In this document: one piece after another, positions 50,452 to 58,603 of the stretch
Numbering within the stretch: the stretch's first letter is position 1
How the letters are laid out: each line of letters begins with the position of its first letter
Assembly: GCF_036746095.1 (NCBI RefSeq)
Contig: NZ_DAIOEU010000015.1
Location: 12,259-76,258, forward strand
Length of the DNA stretch: 64,000 nt
Direction of reading: 5' to 3'
Origin: Dyella_B sp036746095
Lineage (GTDB): Bacteria; Pseudomonadota; Gammaproteobacteria; Xanthomonadales; Rhodanobacteraceae
Made by a program: the position numbers and the translations under genes
Notes under the pieces: generated by a model
Seen by the model: only the letters and a program-made list of their open reading frames with translations
Told to the model about the DNA's origin: nothing
The model's database searches: none

Positions 50452-50483
50452 AAAAAAGCGATCGCCGGTGCAGCGGCGATCGC
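50452..50483 (-). terminator. Rho-independent terminator of the Spy-like gene
   Basis: On the minus strand GCGATCGCC pairs with GGCGATCGC and is followed by TTTTTT. It lies 68 bp after the Spy-like stop codon. Confidence 0.85.
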
Positions 50484-50550
50484 TCAGGTGATCGGCTAGA
50501 ACGTCCGCTAAGAATTGCTAACCGATATTCTTCTTATGCGTTGCCGCGCC

Positions 50551-51048
50551 TTACTGGGCCGAGCCGGCTTTCGACGGCAGCGGGTGCGTGGCCTTGAACT
50601 GCTGCCACTGCGCCTTGCGCGCCTGGAATGCTGCCTTGTTGCTGGCGTACTGGCTCTGCTGCGCGCTGGTCAGCACGGTGTTGTAGATCTGCGCGGTGAC
50701 CGCAGCGCGAGCGGTGATGCGGGCGCTGGTGAAGTTGGCTTCAGCCTGGGCCAGGCTGGCCGCGGCGGACTGGTAGTTGGAGGCATTCGGCGACAGTGCT
50801 TCGAACGCTTCACGCTGCTGGCGAACCGCCTGTCCCTGCGACTTCAGCGACGCGAAACTCTGCTGCATGATCGTCTTGATCTGCGTCTTCTGCGCATCCG
50901 TGAGATTCAAGCCGCGGAAGGCCATTTCAGCGCCGCCATGATGGCCGTGCGGGCCGGGGCCGAAGCCAAGGCCGCCCTGGGCGAAGGCCAGCGAAGACAC
51001 GCCGAGTACGGCCGAGAGAATGAGCGATAGGGTGATCGACTTGCGCAT
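50551..51048 (-). CDS. Spy/CpxP-family periplasmic protein
   Basis: The 165-residue protein has a signal peptide (MRKSITLSLILSAVLGVSSLAFAQ), a Gly/His-rich start (GFGPGPHGHHGG) and two LTxxQ motifs (LNLTDAQKTQIKTIM and VLTSAQQSQY), the signature of Spy/CpxP. These are helical periplasmic chaperones and CpxA modulators. It is divergent from a CpxR/CpxA-like pair, with a CpxR-type box in the shared upstream region. So it is probably both a target and a feedback partner of the system. Confidence 0.88.
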   Translation of the reverse strand: MRKSITLSLILSAVLGVSSLAFAQGGLGFGPGPHGHHGGAEMAFRGLNLTDAQKTQIKTIMQQSFASLKSQGQAVRQQREAFEALSPNASNYQSAAASLAQAEANFTSARITARAAVTAQIYNTVLTSAQQSQYASNKAAFQARKAQWQQFKATHPLPSKAGSAQ

Positions 51049-51127
51049 GGTGCATGCTCCTGCTTGGGTGGAGGATTGTGTTGTGGCTATTGGAAAGCAG
51101 GGGCAGGTTTAAGATCTTTGCCGAGGC

Positions 51128-51142
51128 GTAAAGAAGGGTAAA
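51128..51142. promoter_or_regulatory. CpxR-box-like site between spy-like and cpxR-like genes
   Basis: GTAAAGAAGGGTAAA is an exact GTAAA-N5-GTAAA tandem, the CpxR consensus. It lies 80 bp upstream of each divergent start codon: about 80 bp from the Spy-like ATG and 80 bp from the regulator ATG. It fits control of both. Confidence 0.8.
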
Positions 51143-51221
51143 GTCAGTCCGGCGCAAGCGATTGGCGGCAGTTCGGCGTTGTCATGCAATAGTAAGTACG
51201 TCCTGGTTTCAGGTTTGGCCG

Positions 51222-51917
51222 ATGTCCCGAATATTGATTGGTGATGACGATCGCGAGCTGTGCGCGCTGCTCGCCGAATACCTGCGGCGCGAGGGCCTGC
51301 AGGTGGAGGTAGTGCATGATGGCGAGGGCGTATTGGCGCGGTTGCGCGATCCGGCCTTGCGTCCGGATTTGTTGATACTCGACGTGATGATGCCGGGCCG
51401 CAGCGGCCTGGATACTTTGCGCGACTTGCGTGCGCAATACCGCTTGCCGGTGATCATGCTTTCCGGTCGCGGCGAGCCGGTGGATCGCGTGGTGGGGCTG
51501 GAGCTGGGTGCGGACGATTACCTTTCCAAACCATGCCTTCCACGTGAACTGTTGGCGCGCGTGCGTGCGCAATTGCGTCGTCACACGGTGGAAAGCGTGG
51601 GTGAACTCACCGCTGGCGTCTTGCGTTTGCTGCCCGGCGAGCGGCGTGCCTATACGGGCGATCAAGAACTCAATCTAACGGGTGCCGAATTCGCCTTGTT
51701 GCTGTTGCTGGTGCAACGCGCCGGCGAGGTGATCGACAAGACGTCGCTCACGCGCGTGGCATTGGGGCGTGAGCTGGAACGTTTCGACCGCAGCATCGAC
51801 GTACACGTCAGCCGATTGCGCCACAAGCTGGCGGAAGCCTCGGCGCAGTCGCCGCGCATCGATTCCGTACGTGGCGCGGGCTACGTATTGCTACCCAATA
51901 GCGCGACGCCGGCATGA
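51222..51917 (+). CDS. cpxR: CpxR-like OmpR-family response regulator
   Basis: The 231-residue protein has a receiver with D8-D9-D10, phosphoacceptor D54 in LILDVMMPGRSG and a KPCLPREL Lys, followed by an OmpR winged helix (LNLTGAEFALLLLLVQRAGEVIDK, FDRSIDVHVSRLRHKL). Its kinase overlaps by 4 bp, and the Spy-like gene and box support a Cpx-type envelope-stress system. The name is by context. Confidence 0.87.
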   Translation: MSRILIGDDDRELCALLAEYLRREGLQVEVVHDGEGVLARLRDPALRPDLLILDVMMPGRSGLDTLRDLRAQYRLPVIMLSGRGEPVDRVVGLELGADDYLSKPCLPRELLARVRAQLRRHTVESVGELTAGVLRLLPGERRAYTGDQELNLTGAEFALLLLLVQRAGEVIDKTSLTRVALGRELERFDRSIDVHVSRLRHKLAEASAQSPRIDSVRGAGYVLLPNSATPA

Positions 51918-53305
51918 GTTCATTCAACAGTCCCTTTCGCAGCCCATTGTTCTGGCGTCTGCTGATTTCGGTATGCATCGCCAATGTACTGGTACTGATG
52001 CTCGGTGGCCTGCTCACGCGCAGTTTCATCAATTTCTCGATGCAGCAGGCATTCGACTGGCCTGCCTTGGCGCAAGCCGCCGAGCAGGCTTATGACAAGG
52101 ACGGCGCCAGCGGACTGGATGAATGGGTGAGACAGCAGCGTGAGCAGGGCGTGGACGCCACGCTGTATCAAAATGGCGAGCCGTTGCGCGACATACGCCT
52201 GCCGCCATCGATCCGCCACATGCTGCCGGATTGGCTGTCTTCCGGCCACGACATCGCACTGAACCCCTGGCCTGGTTTCTACGTTTCGGTCCAGAACGTG
52301 ACGGGTACGGACGGACAGGTACGGCAACTCGTAGCGGTAAGCAGCTCGCGTTCGCGCATTCCGCCCAGGACGCGCGGCAAGATTCTGCTGGGCGTGCAGC
52401 TGGGGCTTTCGCTGTTGATGATTGCCGCCATCGGCTGGTGGGTGGCGCGCAGCGTATCGCGTCCGGTGGAGGCAATGCGCGCAGCGACGCGCAAAATGGC
52501 CACGGGTGAATTTACGACGCGCGTGGATCAGCGCTGGAGCAGCAAGCGTGACGAGCTTGGCCAGCTCGCGCGCGATTTCAACGGCATGGCCGAGCGCATC
52601 GAACATCTGGTGGCGCACGATCGCGGCGTGCTGCAGGATCTCTCGCATGAATTGCGTTCACCGCTGGCCCGGCTGCATCTGATTCTGGACCTGGCGCAGC
52701 ACAGTGCGAATGCTGAGCAAGCTGCCGCGCACTTCGAACGCGCCGAGCATGAGATTTCCCGCATGGATCGCATGACGGCGGAAATGCTGGCGCTATCGCG
52801 GCTGGAAGGCGACTTGCCGGGCATGGTGCGCGAATCGGTCGATCTGGTGGCGCTTGCCAAGGATCGCGTTGCCGCCGCACACATCGATGCGGAAGCGCGT
52901 GGCATCGTCTTGCAGATGGCGGATGATGGTCCCGCCAGCGCGCAGGGCAGCAGCATTCTGCTGGAGCGCGCGCTAGATAACGTGATCGCCAATGCGATCA
53001 AGTTCAGTCCGTCGGAAGGCGTCGTGCACATCGTCTTGAACCGCCGCGAATTGTTCGCCGAGCTGCATGTTCGTGATCGCGGGCCAGGCGTACCGGAAGA
53101 GGAACTGCCACTTTTGTTCCGGCCGTTCTTCCGTGGCACCAATGCGGCGCAAGCCAGCGGCCACGGCTTGGGATTGGCGATCGTGCAGCGGGTGATGCAG
53201 GCGCATGGCGGCGAAGTGACGGCGCGGAACCTCGATGGTGGTGGCCTGGAAGTGGTTATGCACTTGCCGTTGCAGGTGACCGCGGAAGTGGCCGATGCAG
53301 CGTAG
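51914..53305 (+). CDS. cpxA: CpxA-like sensor histidine kinase
   Basis: The 463-residue kinase has an N-terminal membrane helix (about 12-34), a periplasmic domain of about 120 residues, and a second helix (GKILLGVQLGLSLLMIAAIGWWV, near 157-179). HAMP, the dimerisation helix with H245 in LSHELRSPLARLH, and an HATPase domain ending in GHGLGLAIV follow. The LSHELRSPLARL form is typical of CpxA. Partner of the overlapping regulator. Confidence 0.87.
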   Translation: MSSFNSPFRSPLFWRLLISVCIANVLVLMLGGLLTRSFINFSMQQAFDWPALAQAAEQAYDKDGASGLDEWVRQQREQGVDATLYQNGEPLRDIRLPPSIRHMLPDWLSSGHDIALNPWPGFYVSVQNVTGTDGQVRQLVAVSSSRSRIPPRTRGKILLGVQLGLSLLMIAAIGWWVARSVSRPVEAMRAATRKMATGEFTTRVDQRWSSKRDELGQLARDFNGMAERIEHLVAHDRGVLQDLSHELRSPLARLHLILDLAQHSANAEQAAAHFERAEHEISRMDRMTAEMLALSRLEGDLPGMVRESVDLVALAKDRVAAAHIDAEARGIVLQMADDGPASAQGSSILLERALDNVIANAIKFSPSEGVVHIVLNRRELFAELHVRDRGPGVPEEELPLLFRPFFRGTNAAQASGHGLGLAIVQRVMQAHGGEVTARNLDGGGLEVVMHLPLQVTAEVADAA

Positions 53306-53360
53306 ATTGAGGTGAGCGTTCGGCTGCGCTTCACCCCAACCTGTGTTGCCGCGTGAGTTT

Positions 53361-53927
53361 TCAATCCAGCCGCTGCCAGACCACCTCCCCATGCGCGCCC
53401 TCTGAGGAGCCGCTGCTGGGCTTGGCAACGATATAGGTGAGCTGGTTTCCATCGAGCGTATAGGCCGTCGTGCCACCACGACCGACCCAGTTGGGAAAGG
53501 ACGCCTGATCGATATGCGTGCTCATCCTGTCGCCGTGGATGCCTACGCTGCCGTAATGCGCGTTGACGTCCAGCGACGCGGCACGGTATTCCTCAGGCGT
53601 GCCCCTTGATTTCTCGCCAGTCGCAAAAGGCTTACGCTGGGCGCGCGCAATCAGCATCATGTAGTGGCTATGGTCGTCGATCATCCACATGCCTTGCGGA
53701 TGAGGTCCATACAGTTCGATGCGGCGGCCATCCGGATAGACATTGTCACAGCGCACCAACGTCCACGTGCCGGACAGCCATGTGGGAACGGACATGTCGC
53801 CGGGCGTGTTTGCCGAATCGGACTGCTGTTGCGCCTTCTCCTGTGCGGAAGTAGCGGCCTGCGCAGTGGATACGCTGAATGCGATTGCCGCCGCGCCGAA
53901 AAGAAAGATCTTCTTGAGGGGATGCAT
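53361..53927 (-). CDS. exported lipocalin-like domain protein
   Basis: The 188-residue protein has a signal peptide (MHPLKKIFLFGAAAIAFSVSTAQA) and then a lipocalin-like domain: WLSGTWTLVRCDNVYPDGRRIELYGPHPQGMWMIDDHSHYMMLIAR, with a final GNQLTYIVAKP strand. This family binds small hydrophobic ligands or acts as a structural barrel. Its ligand is unknown. It is convergent with the kinase gene. Confidence 0.75.
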   Translation of the reverse strand: MHPLKKIFLFGAAAIAFSVSTAQAATSAQEKAQQQSDSANTPGDMSVPTWLSGTWTLVRCDNVYPDGRRIELYGPHPQGMWMIDDHSHYMMLIARAQRKPFATGEKSRGTPEEYRAASLDVNAHYGSVGIHGDRMSTHIDQASFPNWVGRGGTTAYTLDGNQLTYIVAKPSSGSSEGAHGEVVWQRLD

Positions 53928-54033
53928 GGGGATTCCTTGATGAGCACCAGGCGCGCGAGCAGTCTATGTGCGTCGGGAATCCGGCCAACATGGGGCAAAC
54001 CGATATTTCAGTGATTGCGGATCGATATGGCGA

Positions 54034-54417
54034 TCAATCCCAGCGGTTGAGGTGCGGCCCGAATGCCTTGCGCTGCTTGTGCACGATGCAGAAGCGATGT
54101 CCGCTCGGTGCCTCCATCACCCACCAGCGTCCGCGCACATAGGCAATGCGCTTGGCGCCGAGTTTTTCCAGCCGGGCAACTTCGGCATCCTGGTCATCCG
54201 TTTCGATATCCAGATGCACGCGGCTAGGATGTTCGACCTTCTGCAGCAGGATGAGCGGTTCGTCGTCGGCTGTTTCCAGTTCGGCATAGTTGCCGTCGCC
54301 CTCCACGTTCACTTTGGCGATCGGCTTGCCGAGGGCGGCACTCCAGAAGGCGGTCGCATCACGAAGATCGTCGCACTGGCAATCCAGTACCAGCGTGCTC
54401 AGCTTGCTGTGGTGCAT
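54034..54417 (-). CDS. VOC-superfamily (glyoxalase-like) protein
   Basis: The 127-residue protein MHHSKLSTLVLDCQCDDLRD has the paired beta-alpha-beta VOC fold, with AFWSAALGKPIAK in the first half and HLDIETDDQDAEVARLEKLGAKRIAY in the second, ending SGHRFCIV. A metal His/Glu set is not obvious, so it may be a binding protein rather than an enzyme. The ATG follows GAGGAACG. Unknown substrate. Confidence 0.82.
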   Translation of the reverse strand: MHHSKLSTLVLDCQCDDLRDATAFWSAALGKPIAKVNVEGDGNYAELETADDEPLILLQKVEHPSRVHLDIETDDQDAEVARLEKLGAKRIAYVRGRWWVMEAPSGHRFCIVHKQRKAFGPHLNRWD

Positions 54418-54630
54418 GGCGCGTTCCTCATGGGGGACGATGGCTAGTGTGCGGATGCCGGTGTGAAGAAGTTGGCCTGCTGCGTTGCAACGGCAAGATA
54501 TGAGTTTGTATAGGGACGGCAACACGCAATGTGCGGCAAATCACTGTGATTTATATCGAACACGTTGTGATTGGTTTCACCACGGAAACTGCGATGGCAA
54601 CTCGCATCGATGCGTTGGCTGCGATAGTTG

Positions 54631-55101
54631 TCAGCGCAACTTTTGGTTCTGCGATCGTGGTGGGACACGCACGGCGGTGTCTGCGGGCCTTAGTACGCGT
54701 CCATCCTGGGCGCGAGGTTCGAGTTTTGGCACAGGGCGTCCGGTTTTTCGATCGACCAGGTGTACGTGAACCTCGCCTGGTTCAAAAAAGAACTCCTCGC
54801 CCCATTGCCTGAGCGCGACGAGTAACGGAAACAACCCGCGGCCTTTTTCCGTCAACACATATTCCTGGTACGCGCCACCGTCGGAAGACAGGACAGTTTC
54901 CATGATGCCGTGTGTTACGAGATGGCGAAGACGCGCTGCCAGGATGTTCTTCGCCAGCCCCAGGCTTTTTTGAAACTCGCCAAATCTGCGCGATCCACCG
55001 AACGCGTCACGCACGATCAGTAGCGACCAGCCATCGCCGATGGCATCCATGGGGCGGGCGACGCCGCAGAGCGAGTCTTGATGGGAAACGCGTTTGACCA
55101 T
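54631..55101 (-). CDS. HxlR-family transcriptional regulator
   Basis: The 156-residue protein has the HxlR signature: C12 in SLCGVARPMDAIGDGWSLLIVRDAF, the winged helix RRFGEFQKSLGLAKNILAARLRHLVTHGIM, and the YVLTEKGRGLFPLLVALRQWG helix. It dimerises and often senses aldehydes or quinones through the N-terminal Cys. It is divergent from the dehalogenase-like gene and probably controls it. A 30-residue Pro/Arg-rich tail is longer than usual. Confidence 0.9.
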   Translation of the reverse strand: MVKRVSHQDSLCGVARPMDAIGDGWSLLIVRDAFGGSRRFGEFQKSLGLAKNILAARLRHLVTHGIMETVLSSDGGAYQEYVLTEKGRGLFPLLVALRQWGEEFFFEPGEVHVHLVDRKTGRPVPKLEPRAQDGRVLRPADTAVRVPPRSQNQKLR

Positions 55102-55190
55102 CGGAATTCGGGTCTCCGTATAGGTTGCAAGATAAAACCATAGTTGCTACAAAGGCAAGAGGTTTTAATTTGAAACCATAGGAGACAAGC
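55102..55190. promoter_or_regulatory. divergent promoter region with repeated AAACCATAG
   Basis: The 89-bp gap between HxlR and the hydrolase contains TTGCTA at 55144-55149 and TAATTT at 55166-55171, 16 bp apart, a workable -35/-10 for the hydrolase. AAACCATAG occurs twice, at about 55136 and 55173, flanking it. That placement is what an HxlR binding pair would have. Confidence 0.5.
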
Positions 55191-56111
55191 GTGATCCAGC
55201 CCGATGAAAGCTTCAATGGCAGCTTTCCGTATGCGCCCCATTTCACCCATGCAGCGGGTTTCCCCATGCACTATGTCGATGAAGGTCCAAGGCATGGCGA
55301 GGTCATCCTGTGCCTGCATGGCGAGCCCACCTGGGGCTATCTGTTCCGGCATCTGATCTCCGCATTGCGCGACACTTATCGCGTCGTCGTTCCCGATCAC
55401 ATGGGCTTTGGCAAGAGCGACACGCCGCAGGAACGCACCTATTGGCTACAGGACCACATCGATAATCTCGAGTGCTTTGTGCTGGCGTTGGATCTGCGGG
55501 ATATCACCTTGGTCATGCACGATTTCGGCGGGCCGGTCGGCATGGGACTCGTTGCGCGGCATCCGGAACGCATACGTCGCATCATTTCCACCAATGGGCC
55601 GACGCCATATGGACAAGCGAGCCTTGTCGAGCGGCTGACTGCGAACGCGCACGTTTCGCCATGGTTCCAATGGATCTTGAAAGCCGAATCAGAAGGGCGC
55701 CTGGAAGCCGTGCTGGGCGAGCTCGGTTTCAACATCCTGAGCACGTTGAAGCTCAACGGATTCGAGACCCATGCCTTGATCAGCGATACCTGGTTGCAGG
55801 CCTATGGCGCGCGTTTCGATCAGCGCGACCAATGTGCCGGTGCGATAGGCTGGGCCAAAGGCTTCGCCATCGATGCGCACCGTTTTGAAGAGCCCAACGC
55901 AGCAGCCAGCCAGGCGATAAAAGCCAAGCCTGCGCTTGCGATCTGGGGCATGGCCGATCGAACGCTGCATGCGGAACATTTCCTGCCGCTCTTCAGCGAA
56001 GTGTTTCCACAGGCTTCCGTGCGCAAGCTGGAAGGAGTGGGGCATTACTGCCTCGAAGATGCGCCCGAAGCGATCGCTGCTCATGTCGTCGCGTTTTTGA
56101 AGCAGCGTTGA
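55191..56111 (+). CDS. haloalkane-dehalogenase-like alpha/beta hydrolase
   Basis: The 306-residue protein has the alpha/beta-hydrolase core: HGEPTWGYLFR with oxyanion/halide Trp48, nucleophile Asp111 in VMHDFGGPVGM (the nucleophile is Asp, as in haloalkane dehalogenases, and not Ser), and catalytic His in LEGVGHYCLEDAP. The Asp and Trp suggest dehalogenase-type chemistry, though many relatives hydrolyse other leaving groups. Translation starts at GTG after AGGAGACAAGC. It is divergent from an HxlR regulator that may sense its substrate. Confidence 0.85.
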   Translation: MIQPDESFNGSFPYAPHFTHAAGFPMHYVDEGPRHGEVILCLHGEPTWGYLFRHLISALRDTYRVVVPDHMGFGKSDTPQERTYWLQDHIDNLECFVLALDLRDITLVMHDFGGPVGMGLVARHPERIRRIISTNGPTPYGQASLVERLTANAHVSPWFQWILKAESEGRLEAVLGELGFNILSTLKLNGFETHALISDTWLQAYGARFDQRDQCAGAIGWAKGFAIDAHRFEEPNAAASQAIKAKPALAIWGMADRTLHAEHFLPLFSEVFPQASVRKLEGVGHYCLEDAPEAIAAHVVAFLKQR

Positions 56112-56123
56112 GGGCGGTGAAAA

Positions 56124-56154
56124 AGGAAAAGCGCCCATGAAGGGCGCTTTTCCT
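56124..56154. terminator. bidirectional hairpin terminator
   Basis: AGGAAAAGCGCCC pairs with GGGCGCTTTTCCT in a perfect 13-bp stem around ATGAA. The internal A- and T-runs let it work in both directions, closing the hydrolase gene and the E2 gene. Confidence 0.85.
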
Positions 56155-56169
56155 GAAGGGCTCAGCAAG

Positions 56170-57543
56170 TCAGTTCGGCAGCGACAGGTCGTCCAGCAGC
56201 GCCTTCAGGAAGCGTGCCGCTTCGCCGCCTGTTGCCGCGCGGTGATCGAACGTGAGGCTGATCGGCATGCGGCGATGCACTTCGATGCCGCCCATCACTG
56301 CCACCACATCGTGGCTGAGCTTGCCGGCGCCGACGATCGACACGCACGGCGGCACTACCACGGGCGTGGCGTAGCGGCCGGCGAACATGCCGAAGTTGGA
56401 CAGGCTGATGGTATAGCCGCTGAGTTCCGAGGAGGGGATCGTGCGCTCCTCCACCTGCGTGCGGAGGCGCTTGATGCCGGCGCGGATGCCTGCGCCGTCC
56501 AGCACGTCGGCATTGCGCAATGCCGGCACGAACAGGCCATCTTCCGTATCCACGGCGATGCCGATGTCCACGTGCGGATGCAAGGTGCGGGTAAGGTTCT
56601 TGCCGTCGAACCAGGCGTTGAGCGCCGGCACGGCCTTGCAGGCGGCGACGATGGCGCGGATCAGGCGCGCGGTGATGTCCTGCTTGCCGATCCAGGCGTG
56701 CAGGTCGGCATCATCGACCAGCGTGGTGGGTACCACGTTGGCGTGCGCTTCGGCCATCACGCGCGCCATGTTGCGGCGGACGCCCTTGAGCTGTTCCGGC
56801 TGGCCACTGGCCTGCACGCTCGGCGGCGCGGTGCGCACCGGCTTGCCGGCCAGCGATACGGCCGTACGGGCCGGTTCCGGCTGCGGCAGTTCGGGGGCGA
56901 GATGGCGGCCGGCGGAGGCCGGTACGTCACGCGCCGCTGCGCCAAGCGCGGCGGAACCGTTGGCCGCGGCGTTCTTCACGTCCTGCATGGTCACGACGCC
57001 ATCGGCGCCGGTGCCGCGCACGCGCGTGATGTCGACCTTGAGCTTCTTCGCCAGCGCACGCACGGCCGGCACGGCTTTCACGCCGCCCACGCTGGACGCC
57101 TGCTCGACGTGCACGTGGCTGCCGCTGACCATGGCGCCGACCACGGTGCCTTCGTCTTCGCGATCGGCCTTGTCGTTGTTGGCTTCGATTTCGCCGCCTT
57201 CATCGGAGGCGGTGACTTTCTTCGCTTCGGCAACGGCGGCTTTCTTGGGGCCGTGATGGTGGCCGGTGGATTCGGCTTCCGCGCGTTGCTTGGCGTTGGG
57301 ATCGGGTTCGAAATCGGCCAGCGCGGCGCCGGTATCGATCACGTCGCCGGTAGCGCCGTGCAGCTTGGCGACCTTGCCAGTGTAGGGGGACGGCACGTCG
57401 ACGACGGCCTTGGCGGTTTCCATCGACACCAATGGGGCATCGAGCTTGATGGTGTCGCCTTCCTTCACGTGCCACTCGACGATGGTTGCGTCGGGCAGGC
57501 CTTCGCCGAGGTCCGGCAGGTAGAACGTCTTGATGTCGGCCAT
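56170..57543 (-). CDS. 2-oxoacid dehydrogenase E2 (dihydrolipoyl acyltransferase)
   Basis: The 457-residue protein has a lipoyl domain with lipoylated K45 in SMETAKAVV, a long Ala/Pro-rich linker, an E1/E3-binding domain (KAVPAVRALAKKLKVDITRVRGTGADGVVTMQDV), and the catalytic domain ending FDHRAATGGEAARF, where the usual DHRxxDG is DHRxxTG. That TGGEAARF form is often seen in the branched-chain or mixed type. It is the third gene of an E1alpha-E1beta-E2 operon; no E3 gene is present here. Pyruvate or branched-chain oxoacids are both possible substrates. Confidence 0.9.
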   Translation of the reverse strand: MADIKTFYLPDLGEGLPDATIVEWHVKEGDTIKLDAPLVSMETAKAVVDVPSPYTGKVAKLHGATGDVIDTGAALADFEPDPNAKQRAEAESTGHHHGPKKAAVAEAKKVTASDEGGEIEANNDKADREDEGTVVGAMVSGSHVHVEQASSVGGVKAVPAVRALAKKLKVDITRVRGTGADGVVTMQDVKNAAANGSAALGAAARDVPASAGRHLAPELPQPEPARTAVSLAGKPVRTAPPSVQASGQPEQLKGVRRNMARVMAEAHANVVPTTLVDDADLHAWIGKQDITARLIRAIVAACKAVPALNAWFDGKNLTRTLHPHVDIGIAVDTEDGLFVPALRNADVLDGAGIRAGIKRLRTQVEERTIPSSELSGYTISLSNFGMFAGRYATPVVVPPCVSIVGAGKLSHDVVAVMGGIEVHRRMPISLTFDHRAATGGEAARFLKALLDDLSLPN

Positions 57544-57579
57544 GTTTGGTTCCGTAATCAGTCTTGATGTTCTTTGGGC

Positions 57580-57606
57580 CGTCATTCCGCGGCAAGCGGA
57601 ATGACG
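57580..57606. repeat. short REP-like palindrome
   Basis: CGTCATTCCGC and GCGGAATGACG face each other around GGCAA, a compact 27-bp hairpin between E1beta and E2. It shares the GTCATTCC tail with the REPINs, so it is likely a minimal member of the family. Confidence 0.75.
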
Positions 57607-57619
57607 GTTCGCTATGCGG

Positions 57620-58600
57620 TCAGGATGCGGCGAGCGCGCGCTTGGCGGCGTCCACCACGCGCTCCACGCTGGGCAGATATTTCATCTCCAGGCGGAACAG
57701 CGGAATGTGCGTATCCCAGCCAGTCACGCGCTCCACCGGCGCCAGCAGGTCGTAGATGCATTCCTCGGCAATGCGCGCGGCGATTTCCGCACCGAAGCCA
57801 GCCGTCTTGGGCGCTTCGTGCAGGATCACGCAGCGGCCGGTTTTCTGCACCGACTCGGCGATGGTGTCGAAGTCCAATGGCGTAAGCGTGGCCACGTCGA
57901 TCACTTCGGCGCTGATGCCTTCCTCGGCCAGCGCATCGGCCGCTTCCAGTGCTTCCTTTACTTGCGCGCCCCAGGTCACGATGGTGACGTCGGTGCCATC
58001 GCGCAGCACGAAGCACACATCGAGCGGCAGTGCTTCGCCGTCATCCGGTACTTCTTCCTTGTACTGGCGATAGATGCGCTTCGGCTCGAAGAACATCACC
58101 GGATCGGGATCGCGGATTGCAGCCAGCAGCAAGCCGTAGGCACGTGCGGGCGATGAAGGCATTACCACACGCAGGCCGGGGATATTGGTGAACAGATGCT
58201 CGTTCGCTTCGGAGTGATGTTCCGGCGCACGGATACCGCCGCCCCACGGTGCACGCCAAACGGCCGGCACGGTGAGGCGACCGCGCGTGCGGTTGCGCAT
58301 GCGTGCGGCGTGGCAGGCGATCTGCTCCATCATCGGATAGATGAAGCCCTCGAACTGCGCTTCGGCGATCGGCTTCATGCCTGCTGTGGCCAAACCTACG
58401 GTGACACCGGCGATGGTGGTTTCGTCCAGCGGCGTGTCGAGCACGCGCAGGGGACCGAATTTCTCCTGCAACCCCTGGGTGGCGCGAAACACGCCGCCGT
58501 TGACGCCAACATCTTCGCCCAGCACGACGACGCTGTCGTCGTGGGCCATTTCGTAAGCAAGAGCCTGGGTGACGGCTTCGATAAGAGTGATCTGTGCCAT
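57620..58600 (-). CDS. 2-oxoacid dehydrogenase E1 beta subunit
   Basis: The 326-residue protein is the transketolase-like beta chain: MAQITLIEAVTQALAYEMAHDDSVVVLGEDVG, PIAEAQFEGFIYPMMEQI, VVMPSSPARAYGLL and EVIDVATLTPLDFDTI. It supplies the pyrimidine-binding half of the TPP site to the alpha chain. It begins 3 bp after the E1 alpha stop and is coupled to it. Confidence 0.93.
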   Translation of the reverse strand: MAQITLIEAVTQALAYEMAHDDSVVVLGEDVGVNGGVFRATQGLQEKFGPLRVLDTPLDETTIAGVTVGLATAGMKPIAEAQFEGFIYPMMEQIACHAARMRNRTRGRLTVPAVWRAPWGGGIRAPEHHSEANEHLFTNIPGLRVVMPSSPARAYGLLLAAIRDPDPVMFFEPKRIYRQYKEEVPDDGEALPLDVCFVLRDGTDVTIVTWGAQVKEALEAADALAEEGISAEVIDVATLTPLDFDTIAESVQKTGRCVILHEAPKTAGFGAEIAARIAEECIYDLLAPVERVTGWDTHIPLFRLEMKYLPSVERVVDAAKRALAAS

Positions 58601-58603
58601 GGC

